A stretch of 64,000 nt of DNA. Origin: Streptomyces syringium (GTDB taxonomy: Bacteria > Actinomycetota > Actinomycetes > Streptomycetales > Streptomycetaceae). Positions 17,301 through 25,014 of the stretch are shown in pieces; within the stretch, counting starts at the first letter, position 1; every line of letters starts with the position of its first letter. The stretch is taken from contig NZ_JAGIOH010000001.1 in assembly GCF_017876625.1 (NCBI RefSeq), positions 2,170,001-2,234,000 on the forward strand, written 5' to 3'. The position numbers were made by a program, and so were the translations under genes. Below the pieces are notes generated by a model. That model was not told where the DNA came from and ran no database searches. It was given only the letters and a program-made list of their open reading frames with translations.

Positions 17301-17510
17301 ATGGTGTGGTCGTGGCGGTTCGAGAAGGCCGACGGGACGGAGACGTCACCCGCGGTGGAGCCGGAGGAGTTCACCACGCAAGGGGACGCGGAGTCCTGGA
17401 TCGGCGAGGTCTGGAAGGAACTGCTCGACGGCGGCGCGGAGCGGGTGACGCTCTTCGAGGACGACACGGAGATCTACGTGATGAGCCTGCGCGCGGCCGC
17501 GGACGCCTGA
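17301..17510 (+). CDS. Small conserved acidic protein (69 aa)
   Basis: ATG 17301 with AGGAGG 5 bases upstream, an excellent ribosome site. The product begins MVWSWRFEKADGTE and is acidic, with no signal peptide or membrane helix. Blocks WIGEVWKELLDGGAERVTLFEDD and IYVMSLRAA suggest a compact alpha/beta fold. I know of similar short proteins in this position in other streptomycetes but no function. It is divergent from cobU, and a triple copy of the dispersed repeat follows it. Confidence 0.8.
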   Translation: MVWSWRFEKADGTETSPAVEPEEFTTQGDAESWIGEVWKELLDGGAERVTLFEDDTEIYVMSLRAAADA

Positions 17511-17538
17511 CCGGCTCGCGCCGGAGCGGGGGCGCCCG

Positions 17539-17687
17539 CACCTCCGCTGCGCGGCGGTGTCCTCAATCGCCGGACGGGCTGGTTTTGGCCGAGCTCAGCC
17601 GCCAAGCCCGTCCGGCGCTTGAGGACAAGGCACAGCAGCCCGTCCGGCGCTTGAGGACAAGGCACAGCAGCCCGTCCGGCGCTTTGC
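17539..17687. repeat. Modular GCCCGTCCGGCG repeat, copy 3 (complex, tandem units)
   Basis: A right-hand module ending GCGGCGGTGTCCTCAA leads into CGCCGGACGGGCT, the spacer GGTTTTGGCCGAGCTCAGCC and the complementary arm AAGCCCGTCCGGCGCTTGAGGAC. The arm unit is then repeated twice more with a 32-base period (17637 and 17669), separated by AAGGCACAGC. It lies between two convergent genes; the last unit touches the methyltransferase stop codon at 17687. Confidence 0.9.
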
Positions 17688-18481
17688 TAACCCCGGACAC
17701 CACACAGGTGCAAGAGCGCAGCGACCCGGCGGTACGGGTCGGTGCGCCCGGCACGGTCCTCCGCGGCCAGGACGCGCTCCAGCTCCTCGGCCGGGGGCGG
17801 CTGGCAATCGTCCGGCGCCTGGTCGGTGAAGACACGCACGCCGTACCAGGCATGCAGGGGTGCGCCGATCCCGGCGAGGGTCGCCGTCAGGGTCTCCAGC
17901 CGGTCCGCCCGCGCGCGCAGGCCGATCCGGTTGGTGTAGGCGGGCGAGTCGAAGGCCGCCAGGGCGCCCTCCCAGTCCCCGCTCAGCCCCGGCCGCAGCG
18001 CGAGCGCGTCCGCGTTGCGGACGACCAGCGAGAGCAGGCCGTCCGGCGCGAGCACCCGGGCGAGGCCGGCGAGCATGGGGTCCGGCTCCGGTACGTACAT
18101 CAGGACGCCGTGGCAGAGCACGATGTCGAAGGCGCCCGGGAGGAAGTGCGCGCCGGTGTCCCGGCCGTCGCCCTCTATGAGCCGCACCCGCTCGCGGATG
18201 CCCTCGGGCTCGGCGGCCAGCGCCTCGCGGACCGCGGCCACCATGCGCGGGTCGGACTCCAGGCCCGTGACCTCATGGCCGGCGCGGGCCAGCCGCAGTG
18301 CCTGCGTGCCCTGGCCGAGGCCCACGTCGAGCACGCGCAGCCGTCGGCCGACCGGGAAACGCGCGGCTATCTGCTCGTCCAGCTGGCGGGCCACCAGCTC
18401 CTGGCGGACGGTGTTCCGTAACCCGCCGAGACCGCTCAGCCAGCCCTGCGCACCGCCGCCGAAGCCCGACAGGGCGCTCAG
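17687..18481 (-). CDS. SAM-dependent methyltransferase
   Basis: Class I methyltransferase of about 264 residues. Motif I reads VLDVGLGQGTQALRLA near residue 49, the acidic end of beta2 is GLESD, and the post-motif block is FDIVLCHGVLMYVPEPDPML, as in the CmoA/Smt-type family. The start is unusual. The frame has no ATG or GTG at the expected point, but a CTG at 18481 overlaps the TGA of the upstream DUF3043 gene and has GGGGAG 5 bases before it. An alternative is a GTG near 18394 that would cut off conserved-looking sequence. The substrate cannot be told from the sequence. Confidence 0.82.
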   Translation of the reverse strand: MSALSGFGGGAQGWLSGLGGLRNTVRQELVARQLDEQIAARFPVGRRLRVLDVGLGQGTQALRLARAGHEVTGLESDPRMVAAVREALAAEPEGIRERVRLIEGDGRDTGAHFLPGAFDIVLCHGVLMYVPEPDPMLAGLARVLAPDGLLSLVVRNADALALRPGLSGDWEGALAAFDSPAYTNRIGLRARADRLETLTATLAGIGAPLHAWYGVRVFTDQAPDDCQPPPAEELERVLAAEDRAGRTDPYRRVAALLHLCGVRG

Positions 18482-19074
18482 GGCCGCTCCCCGCGCTTGA
18501 CCTTCGGCTTCGGGAGACGCAGCCGGCGCATCTGGAGCGTACGCATCAGGGCGTACGGCACCGCGCCGCGGAGGTTCTCGTCGGGGAAGCGCTGCTTGAG
18601 GGCACGCTTGAGGCTCATGGCCGTGATCACGGAGTTGATCACGATCAGCAGGATCACGACGAGCCACAGCAGCAGCACGAGCGACTGGAAGTCACCCTTG
18701 TTGATCATGCTGAGGATCAGGATCACCACGGCGAGCGGCAGGAAGAACTCCGCCACGGAGTACCGCGAGTCCACGAAGTCGCGCGCGAAGCGGCGGATCG
18801 GGCCCTTGTCGCGGGCGGGCAGGAAGCGCTCGTCCCCGCTGGCGAGGGCCTCGCGCTGCTTGGCCAGGTCCGCGCGCCGGGCCTCGCGCTGACGCTTGAC
18901 GGCGTCCTTGCGATTGGTCGGCGTACCGGCCAGGCTGCGGCGCTGCGAGGTCGCCTCGCTGCGCTTGGGGGTGGGGCGGCCCTTGGGGGCCTGCGGGTCA
19001 CGGGGCTGCTGGGGCTGGTCCGCGGTCACCTTGGCGGCGGCGGCCTGCTCATCCTTCGAACGGCTTCGGAACAC
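18478..19074 (-). CDS. DUF3043 membrane protein
   Basis: A protein of about 198 residues with a highly charged cytoplasmic N-terminal half (Lys/Arg/Gln rich, to about residue 110) and a hydrophobic region around 115-155 forming two helices (EFFLPLAVVILILSM and VLLLWLVVILLIVIN). The tail is basic. This matches the actinobacterial DUF3043 family, whose function is not known. I start at GTG 19074 (VFRSRSKDEQ); a TTG at 19083 is the alternative. Neither has a strong ribosome site. It is divergent from pspA and coupled to the downstream methyltransferase, whose start overlaps its stop. Confidence 0.82.
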   Translation of the reverse strand: MFRSRSKDEQAAAAKVTADQPQQPRDPQAPKGRPTPKRSEATSQRRSLAGTPTNRKDAVKRQREARRADLAKQREALASGDERFLPARDKGPIRRFARDFVDSRYSVAEFFLPLAVVILILSMINKGDFQSLVLLLWLVVILLIVINSVITAMSLKRALKQRFPDENLRGAVPYALMRTLQMRRLRLPKPKVKRGERP

Positions 19075-19360
19075 AAAACCCAAGGGTACGGGTATCCAGG
19101 TGTGTACCCCAGCCCCATGGGGAACGATCCGGCAACGGCGGTGCTCCCCGTGGCTCCCCCGGCGGCTCCCCGGCGGGCCCCCGACCGCTTCCCGGGGGTA
19201 CGTCTACTCCTTGCGCCGGAGGGCGGCGACCTTGTGATCGTCCTGGAGGAGGAGCGCATCCGGGCCCGAACAGTGCGGTAATGGAAGCAGGGCCCGTACT
19301 GTGGGTTCTGAGAGATGTGCCGGAGCCGAAAAGTCCGTCAGAAGGGGGCGCGCGAGGCCC

Positions 19361-20152
19361 ATGAGCGGTGTCATGAAGCGTATGGGGATGATTTTCCGCG
19401 CGAAGGCCAACAAGGCCCTGGACCGGGCCGAGGATCCGCGCGAGACCCTTGACTACTCGTACCAGAAGCAGCTCGAGCTGCTCCAGAAGGTACGCCGGGG
19501 AGTCGCCGACGTGGCGACGTCCCGCAAGCGTCTGGAACTCCAGCTGAACCAGCTGCAGGGCCAGTCGTCCAAGCTGGAGGACCAGGGCCGCAAGGCGCTG
19601 GCGCTCGGCCGTGAGGATCTGGCGCGTGAGGCGCTGTCCCGGCGGGCCGCGCTGCAGCAGCAGGTCAGCGACCTGGAGACGCAGCACCAGACCCTCCAGG
19701 GCGAGGAGGAGAAGCTCACCCTCGCCGCGCAGCGTCTGCAGGCCAAGGTCGACGCCTTCCGCACGAAGAAGGAGACCATCAAGGCCACCTACACCGCCGC
19801 CCAGGCCCAGACCCGGATCGGCGAGGCCTTCTCGGGCATCTCCGAGGAGATGGGCGATGTCGGCATGGCCATCCAGCGCGCCGAGGACAAGACCCAGCAG
19901 ATGCAGGCGCGCGCCGGTGCCATCGACGAGCTGCTCGCCTCGGGTGCCCTCGACGACCCGACGGGCACGGCCAAGGACGACATCACCGCCGAGCTGGACC
20001 GCCTCTCGGGCGGCTCGGACGTGGAGCTGGAGCTCCAGCGCATGAAGGCGGAGCTGGCGGGCGGGACCAGCGCCGGGCAGCAGGCCATCGAGGGCGGTGC
20101 GGCCGGGCGGCCGCAGACGACCCAGGACCAGCCGCGGTTCGACAAGCAGTAG
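19361..20152 (+). CDS. pspA: Phage shock protein A / IM30 family protein
   Basis: Peripheral membrane-stress protein of 263 residues that is almost entirely alpha-helical coiled coil (about 30-225). The amphipathic N-terminus MKRMGMIFRAKANKALDRAEDP is the membrane-binding helix of PspA/IM30. GAGG before ATG 19361 supports this start; ATG 19373 is also possible. The Gly/Gln-rich C-terminal tail is typical of actinobacterial forms. It is followed 52 bases later by the PspAA gene, the standard actinobacterial partner, and then by a histidine kinase. Confidence 0.93.
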   Translation: MSGVMKRMGMIFRAKANKALDRAEDPRETLDYSYQKQLELLQKVRRGVADVATSRKRLELQLNQLQGQSSKLEDQGRKALALGREDLAREALSRRAALQQQVSDLETQHQTLQGEEEKLTLAAQRLQAKVDAFRTKKETIKATYTAAQAQTRIGEAFSGISEEMGDVGMAIQRAEDKTQQMQARAGAIDELLASGALDDPTGTAKDDITAELDRLSGGSDVELELQRMKAELAGGTSAGQQAIEGGAAGRPQTTQDQPRFDKQ

Positions 20153-20204
20153 GACACCCGGTAAGCCACTGGTTAAGCACCGCACCCGACCGAGGGAGAC
20201 CGTC

Positions 20205-20483
20205 ATGATCGTGCGGATCATGGGGGAAGGGCAGCTGAAGCTGGCCGACAGCCACTTCGTGGAGCTGAACACGCTCGACGACGAGCTGCTCGCCGAGATG
20301 GAGAGCGGTGACGAGGAGGGCTTCCACCGCACGCTGGGCGCGCTGCTCGACGCCGTTCGCCGGCTGGGCGATCCGCTGCCCGACGACTCCCTCGAGCCCT
20401 CCGAGCTGATTCTGCCCGCGCCCGACGCCTCCCTGTCGGAGGTGCGCGAGATGCTCAGCGACGACGGTCTCATCCCCGGCTGA
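20205..20483 (+). CDS. pspAA: PspA-associated protein PspAA
   Basis: A 92-residue acidic protein beginning MIVRIMGEGQLKL, the hallmark of the PspAA domain found beside pspA. A short beta-rich N-terminus is followed by a helical LDDELLAEMESGDEEGFHRTLGALLDAVRRLG segment, read here as two adjoining stretches. GGGAG precedes the ATG. It is co-transcribed with pspA and probably acts with it in envelope-stress control; its biochemical role is undefined. A 14-bp hairpin follows. Confidence 0.9.
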   Translation: MIVRIMGEGQLKLADSHFVELNTLDDELLAEMESGDEEGFHRTLGALLDAVRRLGDPLPDDSLEPSELILPAPDASLSEVREMLSDDGLIPG

Positions 20484-20550
20484 CCTCCCGGCTCCCGGTC
20501 CGCCCCCGCTCGTCCGGCCGAAGCGGCCCCGGCACACTCCGGCACCTCCC

Positions 20551-20584
20551 CGCGCCCCCGTCCCCTCCCAGGGACGGGGGCGCG
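20551..20584. terminator. 14-bp hairpin after pspAA
   Basis: CGCGCCCCCGTCCC (20551-20564) pairs with GGGACGGGGGCGCG (20571-20584) around loop CTCCCA. It lies 67 bases past the pspAA stop and 53 before the kinase start, so it should at least attenuate read-through into the kinase gene. Confidence 0.75.
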
Positions 20585-20637
20585 GCGGGATCGGGCCGCG
20601 GACGTCCCGCGGGACGCGCCGGCACCGGGCCCTCCTG

Positions 20638-21939
20638 ATGGGACCCTCGATGACCTCCCTCGCCACCACAGGTCTCGCCCGCCCGCACCGCTGGCTGCGC
20701 GCGCACCCCTATGCCGCCGACGCGGCCCTCGCCGCCGCCGTCCTCACGATCGTCCTCCTCGGCGCGTACGTGGGCCCGCACGCCTCGGCGCACCGGCCGG
20801 GGCCCTACTTCGTCGTGATGTCGCTGTTCGCCTGCGCGGGCCTGGTCCTGCGCCGCCCGATGCCGCGTGCCGTCCTCGCCTTCACCTGTGCGTTCACCCT
20901 GCTGGAGACCGTCATCACCGGGGACGACCCGCCGCACACGCAGATCGCGCTCGCCGCCGTGGTGGCCCTCTACACCGTCGCCGCCCGCACCGACCGGCCC
21001 ACCGCCTGGCGGATCGCCGCGGTGACCGTCGCCGTCCTCACCGGCACCGTCATGTTCTTCGGCGTCCGCCCCTGGTACGCGCAGGAGAACCTCGGCCTGT
21101 TCGCCTGGACCGGCATGGCCGCCGCCGCGGGCGACGCCGTGCGCAGCCGGCGGGCCTTCATCGCGGCGATCGAGGAGCGGGCGGAGCGGGCCGAGCGCAC
21201 CCGTGAGGAGGAGGCCCGCCGCCGGGTGGCCGAGGAGCGGCTGCGCATCGCCCGCGAGCTCCACGACGTCGTCGCCCATCACATAGCGCTGGTCAACGTC
21301 CAGGCCGGGGTCGCCTCGCACATCATGGACAGCCGCCCCGACCAGGCGAAGGAGGCCCTCGCGCACGTCCGTGAGGCCAGCCGCTCGGCCCTGGGGGAGC
21401 TGCGTGCCACCGTGGGCCTGCTGCGCCAGCACGGCGACCCGGAGGCGCCCACCGAGCCCGCCCCGGGCCTCGGCGTCCTCGACCAGCTCGTCGACGGCTT
21501 CGCCCGGGTGGGGCTGCGCGTCGACGTCGCCGCGGCCTCCACCCTGCCCGACGGGCCGGCCACCGCCACCGGCGCCGCCGGGGCGGCGGACGTCGTGGGG
21601 CCGCTGCCGGCCGCCGTCGACCTGGCCGCCTACCGCGTGCTCCAGGAAGCCCTGACCAACGTCCACAAGCACGCGGGTCCCGGCGCCCGGGCCGAGGTCG
21701 CCCTCCTGCGGGCCCCGGACAGCCTCCTGCTGACCGTCCTCGACGACGGCGCCGGCCGCACCGACCTCACGACGGGTGCGGCCCCCGCCGGCGCGGACCA
21801 CGGGGGCCACGGCCTGATCGGCATGCGCGAGCGGGCGGCCGCCCTCGGCGGCAGCTGCGAGGCGGGGCCCCGCGAACGCGGCGCCCCGGGCTTCCGGGTG
21901 AGGGCGTCCTTGCCGCTGCGGGCAGCGGCGGGGGCGTAG
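20638..21939 (+). CDS. NarL-type sensor histidine kinase
   Basis: Membrane sensor kinase of 433 residues with several N-terminal helices (about 28-160), a short coiled-coil linker rich in Arg/Glu, then a HisKA_3 domain with H209 in ARELHDVVAHH. The ATP-binding domain has LQEALTNVHKHA (N box), DDGAG (G1) and HGLIGMRERAAAL (G2). ATG 20638 or 20650 may be the start; ribosome signals are weak for both. No regulator gene is adjacent. The orphan NarL regulator at 15197 is the obvious candidate partner. The signal is unknown, but its position after pspA-pspAA hints at envelope stress. Confidence 0.92.
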   Translation: MGPSMTSLATTGLARPHRWLRAHPYAADAALAAAVLTIVLLGAYVGPHASAHRPGPYFVVMSLFACAGLVLRRPMPRAVLAFTCAFTLLETVITGDDPPHTQIALAAVVALYTVAARTDRPTAWRIAAVTVAVLTGTVMFFGVRPWYAQENLGLFAWTGMAAAAGDAVRSRRAFIAAIEERAERAERTREEEARRRVAEERLRIARELHDVVAHHIALVNVQAGVASHIMDSRPDQAKEALAHVREASRSALGELRATVGLLRQHGDPEAPTEPAPGLGVLDQLVDGFARVGLRVDVAAASTLPDGPATATGAAGAADVVGPLPAAVDLAAYRVLQEALTNVHKHAGPGARAEVALLRAPDSLLLTVLDDGAGRTDLTTGAAPAGADHGGHGLIGMRERAAALGGSCEAGPRERGAPGFRVRASLPLRAAAGA

Positions 21940-21963
21940 GGCTGCCCCGCGGGCCGTGTCGAA

Positions 21964-22094
21964 CGCACCTCCGCTGCGCGGCGGTGTCCTCAAACGCCGG
22001 ACAGGCTGGTTTTGGCTGAGCTCAGCCGAAATCAAGCCCGTCCGGCGTTTGAGGACGCGCCCGCAGGGCGCTCGCCGCCGCAGGCGGCAAGACG
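21964..22094. repeat. Modular GCCCGTCCGGCG repeat, copy 4 (full-length form)
   Basis: The most complete copy. It has a right-hand module (CACCTCCGCTGCGCGGCGGTG), then TCCTCAAACGCCGGACAGGCT, the spacer GGTTTTGGCTGAGCTCAGCC, the arm AAGCCCGTCCGGCGTTTGAGGAC and a left-hand module of small GC palindromes (GCGCCCGCAGGGCGC, GCCGCCGCAGGCGGC). It lies between the kinase and cobT, both rightward, 25 bases past the kinase stop. Confidence 0.9.
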
Positions 22095-22140
22095 GCCCGC
22101 AGCCGGAGATCCACTGTCCCCGACAGGTAATGTTCGACGG

Positions 22141-23187
22141 ATGAGCGGTCTGAATCTTGATGACTTCGCCACGCTGATCGAGCGGCCCGACTCCGGCGTG
22201 CGGCGGGACGCCGAGGAACGGCGGGAGCGGATCGGCCCGCGGCCCGGGTCGCTGGGGCGGCTGGACGAGCTGGGCGAGTGGCTCGCCGCCGCGCAGGGAG
22301 CCGTGCCGGTCAAGCCGGTCGAGCGGGCCAGGCTGCTGGTCTTCGCCGGTGACCACGGGGTCGCCGGGCTGGGGGTCTCCGGCGGCCCGGCGGGCGGTGC
22401 CGTGGAGCTCGTACGGGCCGCCCTGGCCGGTGAGAGCAGCGCGGCGATCCTGGCCCGGCGGCTGGGCGCGGGGCTGCGGGTGGTCGACATGTCGCTCGAC
22501 TGCGACCCGGCCGAGCTGCCCGAGGACGTGACCCGCCACCGGGTGCGGCGCGGTTCGGGCCGGATCGACATCGAGGACGCGCTGACCGCCGAGGAGGCGG
22601 AGGCCGCCTTCCGCGCCGGGATGGCGATCGCCGACGAGGAGGCCGACTCCGGCACCGATCTCGTCGTGCTCGGCGACCTGAGCGTCGGCGGCACCACGGC
22701 GGCCGGCACCCTGATCGCCGCGCTGTGCGGCACCGACGCCTCCGTGGTCACCGGCCGTGGCGGCGCGGGTATCGACGACCTGGCGTGGATGCGCAAGTGC
22801 GCCACGATCCGGGACGCGCTGCGCCGGGCCCGGCCGGTCCTCGGTGACCAGCTGGAGCTGCTGGCCGCGAGCGGCGGCGCGGACTTCGCGGCGATCACCG
22901 GCTTCCTGCTGCAGAGCGCCGTGCGGCGCACCCCGGTCATCCTCGACGGCGTCGTCTCCGCGGCGTGTGCCCTGGTCGCCCAGCGGGTGGCGTTCCGGGC
23001 CCCCGACTGGTGGCTGGCGGGGCAGGCGAGCGGCGATCCGGCGCAGGCGAAGGCGCTCGACCGGATGGCGCTCAACCCTTTGCTCGACCACGGCGTCAGT
23101 GTGGGCGAGGGGACAGGGGCGCTGCTCGCTCTGCCACTGGTGCAGGCGGCCGCGGCCCTGGCGGCGGAACTCCCCGAGCGCACCTGA
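22141..23187 (+). CDS. cobT: Nicotinate-nucleotide--dimethylbenzimidazole phosphoribosyltransferase
   Basis: Makes alpha-ribazole phosphate, the activated lower ligand of cobalamin, from DMB and nicotinate mononucleotide. The 348 residues show PRPGSLGRLDELGEWL near the start, the FAGDHGV segment, LGDLSVGGTTAA, TGRGGAGIDD and the C-terminal LDHGVSVGEGTGALLALPLV with the catalytic Glu. Residue composition and order match CobT throughout. It stands between a repeat and an unrelated lysyltransferase gene; cobU is about 5 kb left and cobS about 3.5 kb right, so the three salvage genes are scattered within one neighbourhood. Confidence 0.95.
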   Translation: MSGLNLDDFATLIERPDSGVRRDAEERRERIGPRPGSLGRLDELGEWLAAAQGAVPVKPVERARLLVFAGDHGVAGLGVSGGPAGGAVELVRAALAGESSAAILARRLGAGLRVVDMSLDCDPAELPEDVTRHRVRRGSGRIDIEDALTAEEAEAAFRAGMAIADEEADSGTDLVVLGDLSVGGTTAAGTLIAALCGTDASVVTGRGGAGIDDLAWMRKCATIRDALRRARPVLGDQLELLAASGGADFAAITGFLLQSAVRRTPVILDGVVSAACALVAQRVAFRAPDWWLAGQASGDPAQAKALDRMALNPLLDHGVSVGEGTGALLALPLVQAAAALAAELPERT

Positions 23188-23247
23188 CCGACCTCGTCGT
23201 CGCGCTTCGGACTTCCCCGTAGAGGGTGCCCCATATGCTCACTTTTC

Positions 23248-25014
23248 ATGGGAGAAGTCCGCGTGACTCCGGAGGACGGCGCCCGTAGCGGCGCCCGGCC
23301 ACGACGCGCCGCCGCGTTCGCGGTGTGGTACTTGCGTGCCGTGACGTTCGTCAACCTGCTCAGCGCCGTCTGGGTGTCGTTCGGCGCGGACATCCGCCGG
23401 CACAACGTGGAGGAGTTCTTCACTCCCTATCTGCTGACGGCGGGCTTCGCGTCGGCGCTGTGGTCGTGGGTCATGGCGGTCACCCTGCGCCGGCGCAAGC
23501 GCGCCTCGTGGATCCTGAACCTCGTGCTGTCCGGGGTGCTGCTGGCGATCCTGGCCGTCGCGCTGTTCTTCCGGGAGTTCAACCGGCACCCGCTGAACTG
23601 GTTCTCGCTGGTGGCGACCGCCGCGTTCGTCGTCGCGCTGCTGGTGGGCCGCCGCGAGTTCTACGCCAAGGGCGACCGGGCCAACCCCAAGCTGGCCTCG
23701 GCCGTCGCCGCCGGCGGGCTGCTGGTCACCTCGCTGATCGCCGCGCTGCTGGTCACCGCGACCAATCAGGCGACCGACGACTACCGCTCGACCTTCCTCG
23801 ACCGCTGGCACTACGGCGTCATGCGGCTGGTCTCGCTGGCCGCCGACGACAGCAGCTACCGGGGCATCTCCATCCCCGGCTGGGTCGACGTCTTCATCAA
23901 CGTGATGAGCATGGTGCTGCTGCTCCTCGTGGTCTTCGCGGCCTTCCGCGCCCGCCGGGCCACCGATCCGCTCACCCCCGAGGACGAGGCGCGGCTGCGC
24001 GCCCTGCTCGACAAGCACGGCGACCGCGACTCGCTCGGCTACTTCGCGCTGCGCCGCGAGAAGAGCGTCATCTGGTCCCCCACCGGCAAGGCGGCCGTGA
24101 CCTACCGCGTAGTCGGCGGGGTGTCGCTGGCCTCCGGTGACCCGATCGGCGACCCCGAGGCCTGGCCCGGCGCCATCGAGCCGTGGCTGGCCGAGGCGCG
24201 CGAGCACGGCTGGATCCCGGCCGTGATGGGGGCGAGCGAGGAAGCCGGCACCATCTACGCGCGCCACGGCCTGGACGCCCTGGAGATCGGCGACGAGGCC
24301 ATCGTGGAGACCGCCGAGTTCACCCTCGACGGGCGCGCCATGCGCACGGTCCGCCAGGCCTACAACCGGGTCAAGCGCGCCGGTTACACCGTCCGGATCC
24401 GGCGTCACGAGGACATCCCCGAGGCGGAGATGGCCGAGCTGCTGCTGCGCGCCGACGACTGGCGCGACGGGGAGACCGAGCGCGGCTTCTCCATGGCGCT
24501 GGGCCGGCTCGGCGACCCGGACGACGGGCGCTGCGTGATGCTCGAATGCCGCGACGGCCAGGGTGAACCGCGCGCGGTCCTCAGCTTTGTGCCGTGGGGG
24601 CCCGAGGGGCTGTCGCTGGATCTGATGCGGCGTGACCGCCAGTCGGAGAACGGCCTGATGGAGTTCATGGTCATCGAGCTGCTCCAGCAGGCCAAGGGGC
24701 TCGGCATCACCCAGGTGTCGCTGAACTTCGCGATGTTCCGGTCGGTCTTCGAGCGCGGCTCGAAGCTCGGGGCGGGTCCCGTGCTGCGGGCGTGGCGTTC
24801 GCTGCTCAGCTTCTTCTCCCGCTGGTGGCAGATCGAATCGCTGTACCGAGCAAATGCGAAATACCGCCCCATCTGGGAACCTCGGTTCATGCTGTTCGAG
24901 AAGAGCAGTGACCTGCTGCGGATCGGCGTCTCCAGCGCCCGGGCCGAGGGCTTCCTCGAGGCCCCGGGCCTCCCCAAGTGGCTCAACCGCAAGCACTTGG
25001 AGAGCCGGCGATGA
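23248..25014 (+). CDS. Phosphatidylglycerol lysyltransferase-like protein (MprF C-terminal domain, DUF2156)
   Basis: A 588-residue membrane protein with about six helices in the first 245 residues and a C-terminal tandem-GNAT domain of the MprF/LysX type (FALRREKSVIW, VSLASGDPIGDPE, GLDALEIGDEAIV, LSLDLMRRDRQSENGLMEFMV, NFAMFRSVF). MprF-type enzymes transfer an aminoacyl group from tRNA to phosphatidylglycerol, which lowers surface charge and protects against cationic peptides. No lysyl-tRNA synthetase domain is fused. The exact amino acid or lipid acceptor is not set by the sequence. The stop overlaps the next start by 4 bp. Confidence 0.87.
   Translation: MGEVRVTPEDGARSGARPRRAAAFAVWYLRAVTFVNLLSAVWVSFGADIRRHNVEEFFTPYLLTAGFASALWSWVMAVTLRRRKRASWILNLVLSGVLLAILAVALFFREFNRHPLNWFSLVATAAFVVALLVGRREFYAKGDRANPKLASAVAAGGLLVTSLIAALLVTATNQATDDYRSTFLDRWHYGVMRLVSLAADDSSYRGISIPGWVDVFINVMSMVLLLLVVFAAFRARRATDPLTPEDEARLRALLDKHGDRDSLGYFALRREKSVIWSPTGKAAVTYRVVGGVSLASGDPIGDPEAWPGAIEPWLAEAREHGWIPAVMGASEEAGTIYARHGLDALEIGDEAIVETAEFTLDGRAMRTVRQAYNRVKRAGYTVRIRRHEDIPEAEMAELLLRADDWRDGETERGFSMALGRLGDPDDGRCVMLECRDGQGEPRAVLSFVPWGPEGLSLDLMRRDRQSENGLMEFMVIELLQQAKGLGITQVSLNFAMFRSVFERGSKLGAGPVLRAWRSLLSFFSRWWQIESLYRANAKYRPIWEPRFMLFEKSSDLLRIGVSSARAEGFLEAPGLPKWLNRKHLESRR

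Noticed and set aside
15926..18421. 831-codon plus-strand frame across cobU and the methyltransferase gene
   Set aside because: It crosses two real genes, a divergent promoter and a repeat; no protein-like motif. A shadow frame.
22095..22140. Cobalamin riboswitch before cobT
   Set aside because: The gap before cobT is taken up by the dispersed repeat; the B12-box consensus is not visible there or before cobS or cobU.
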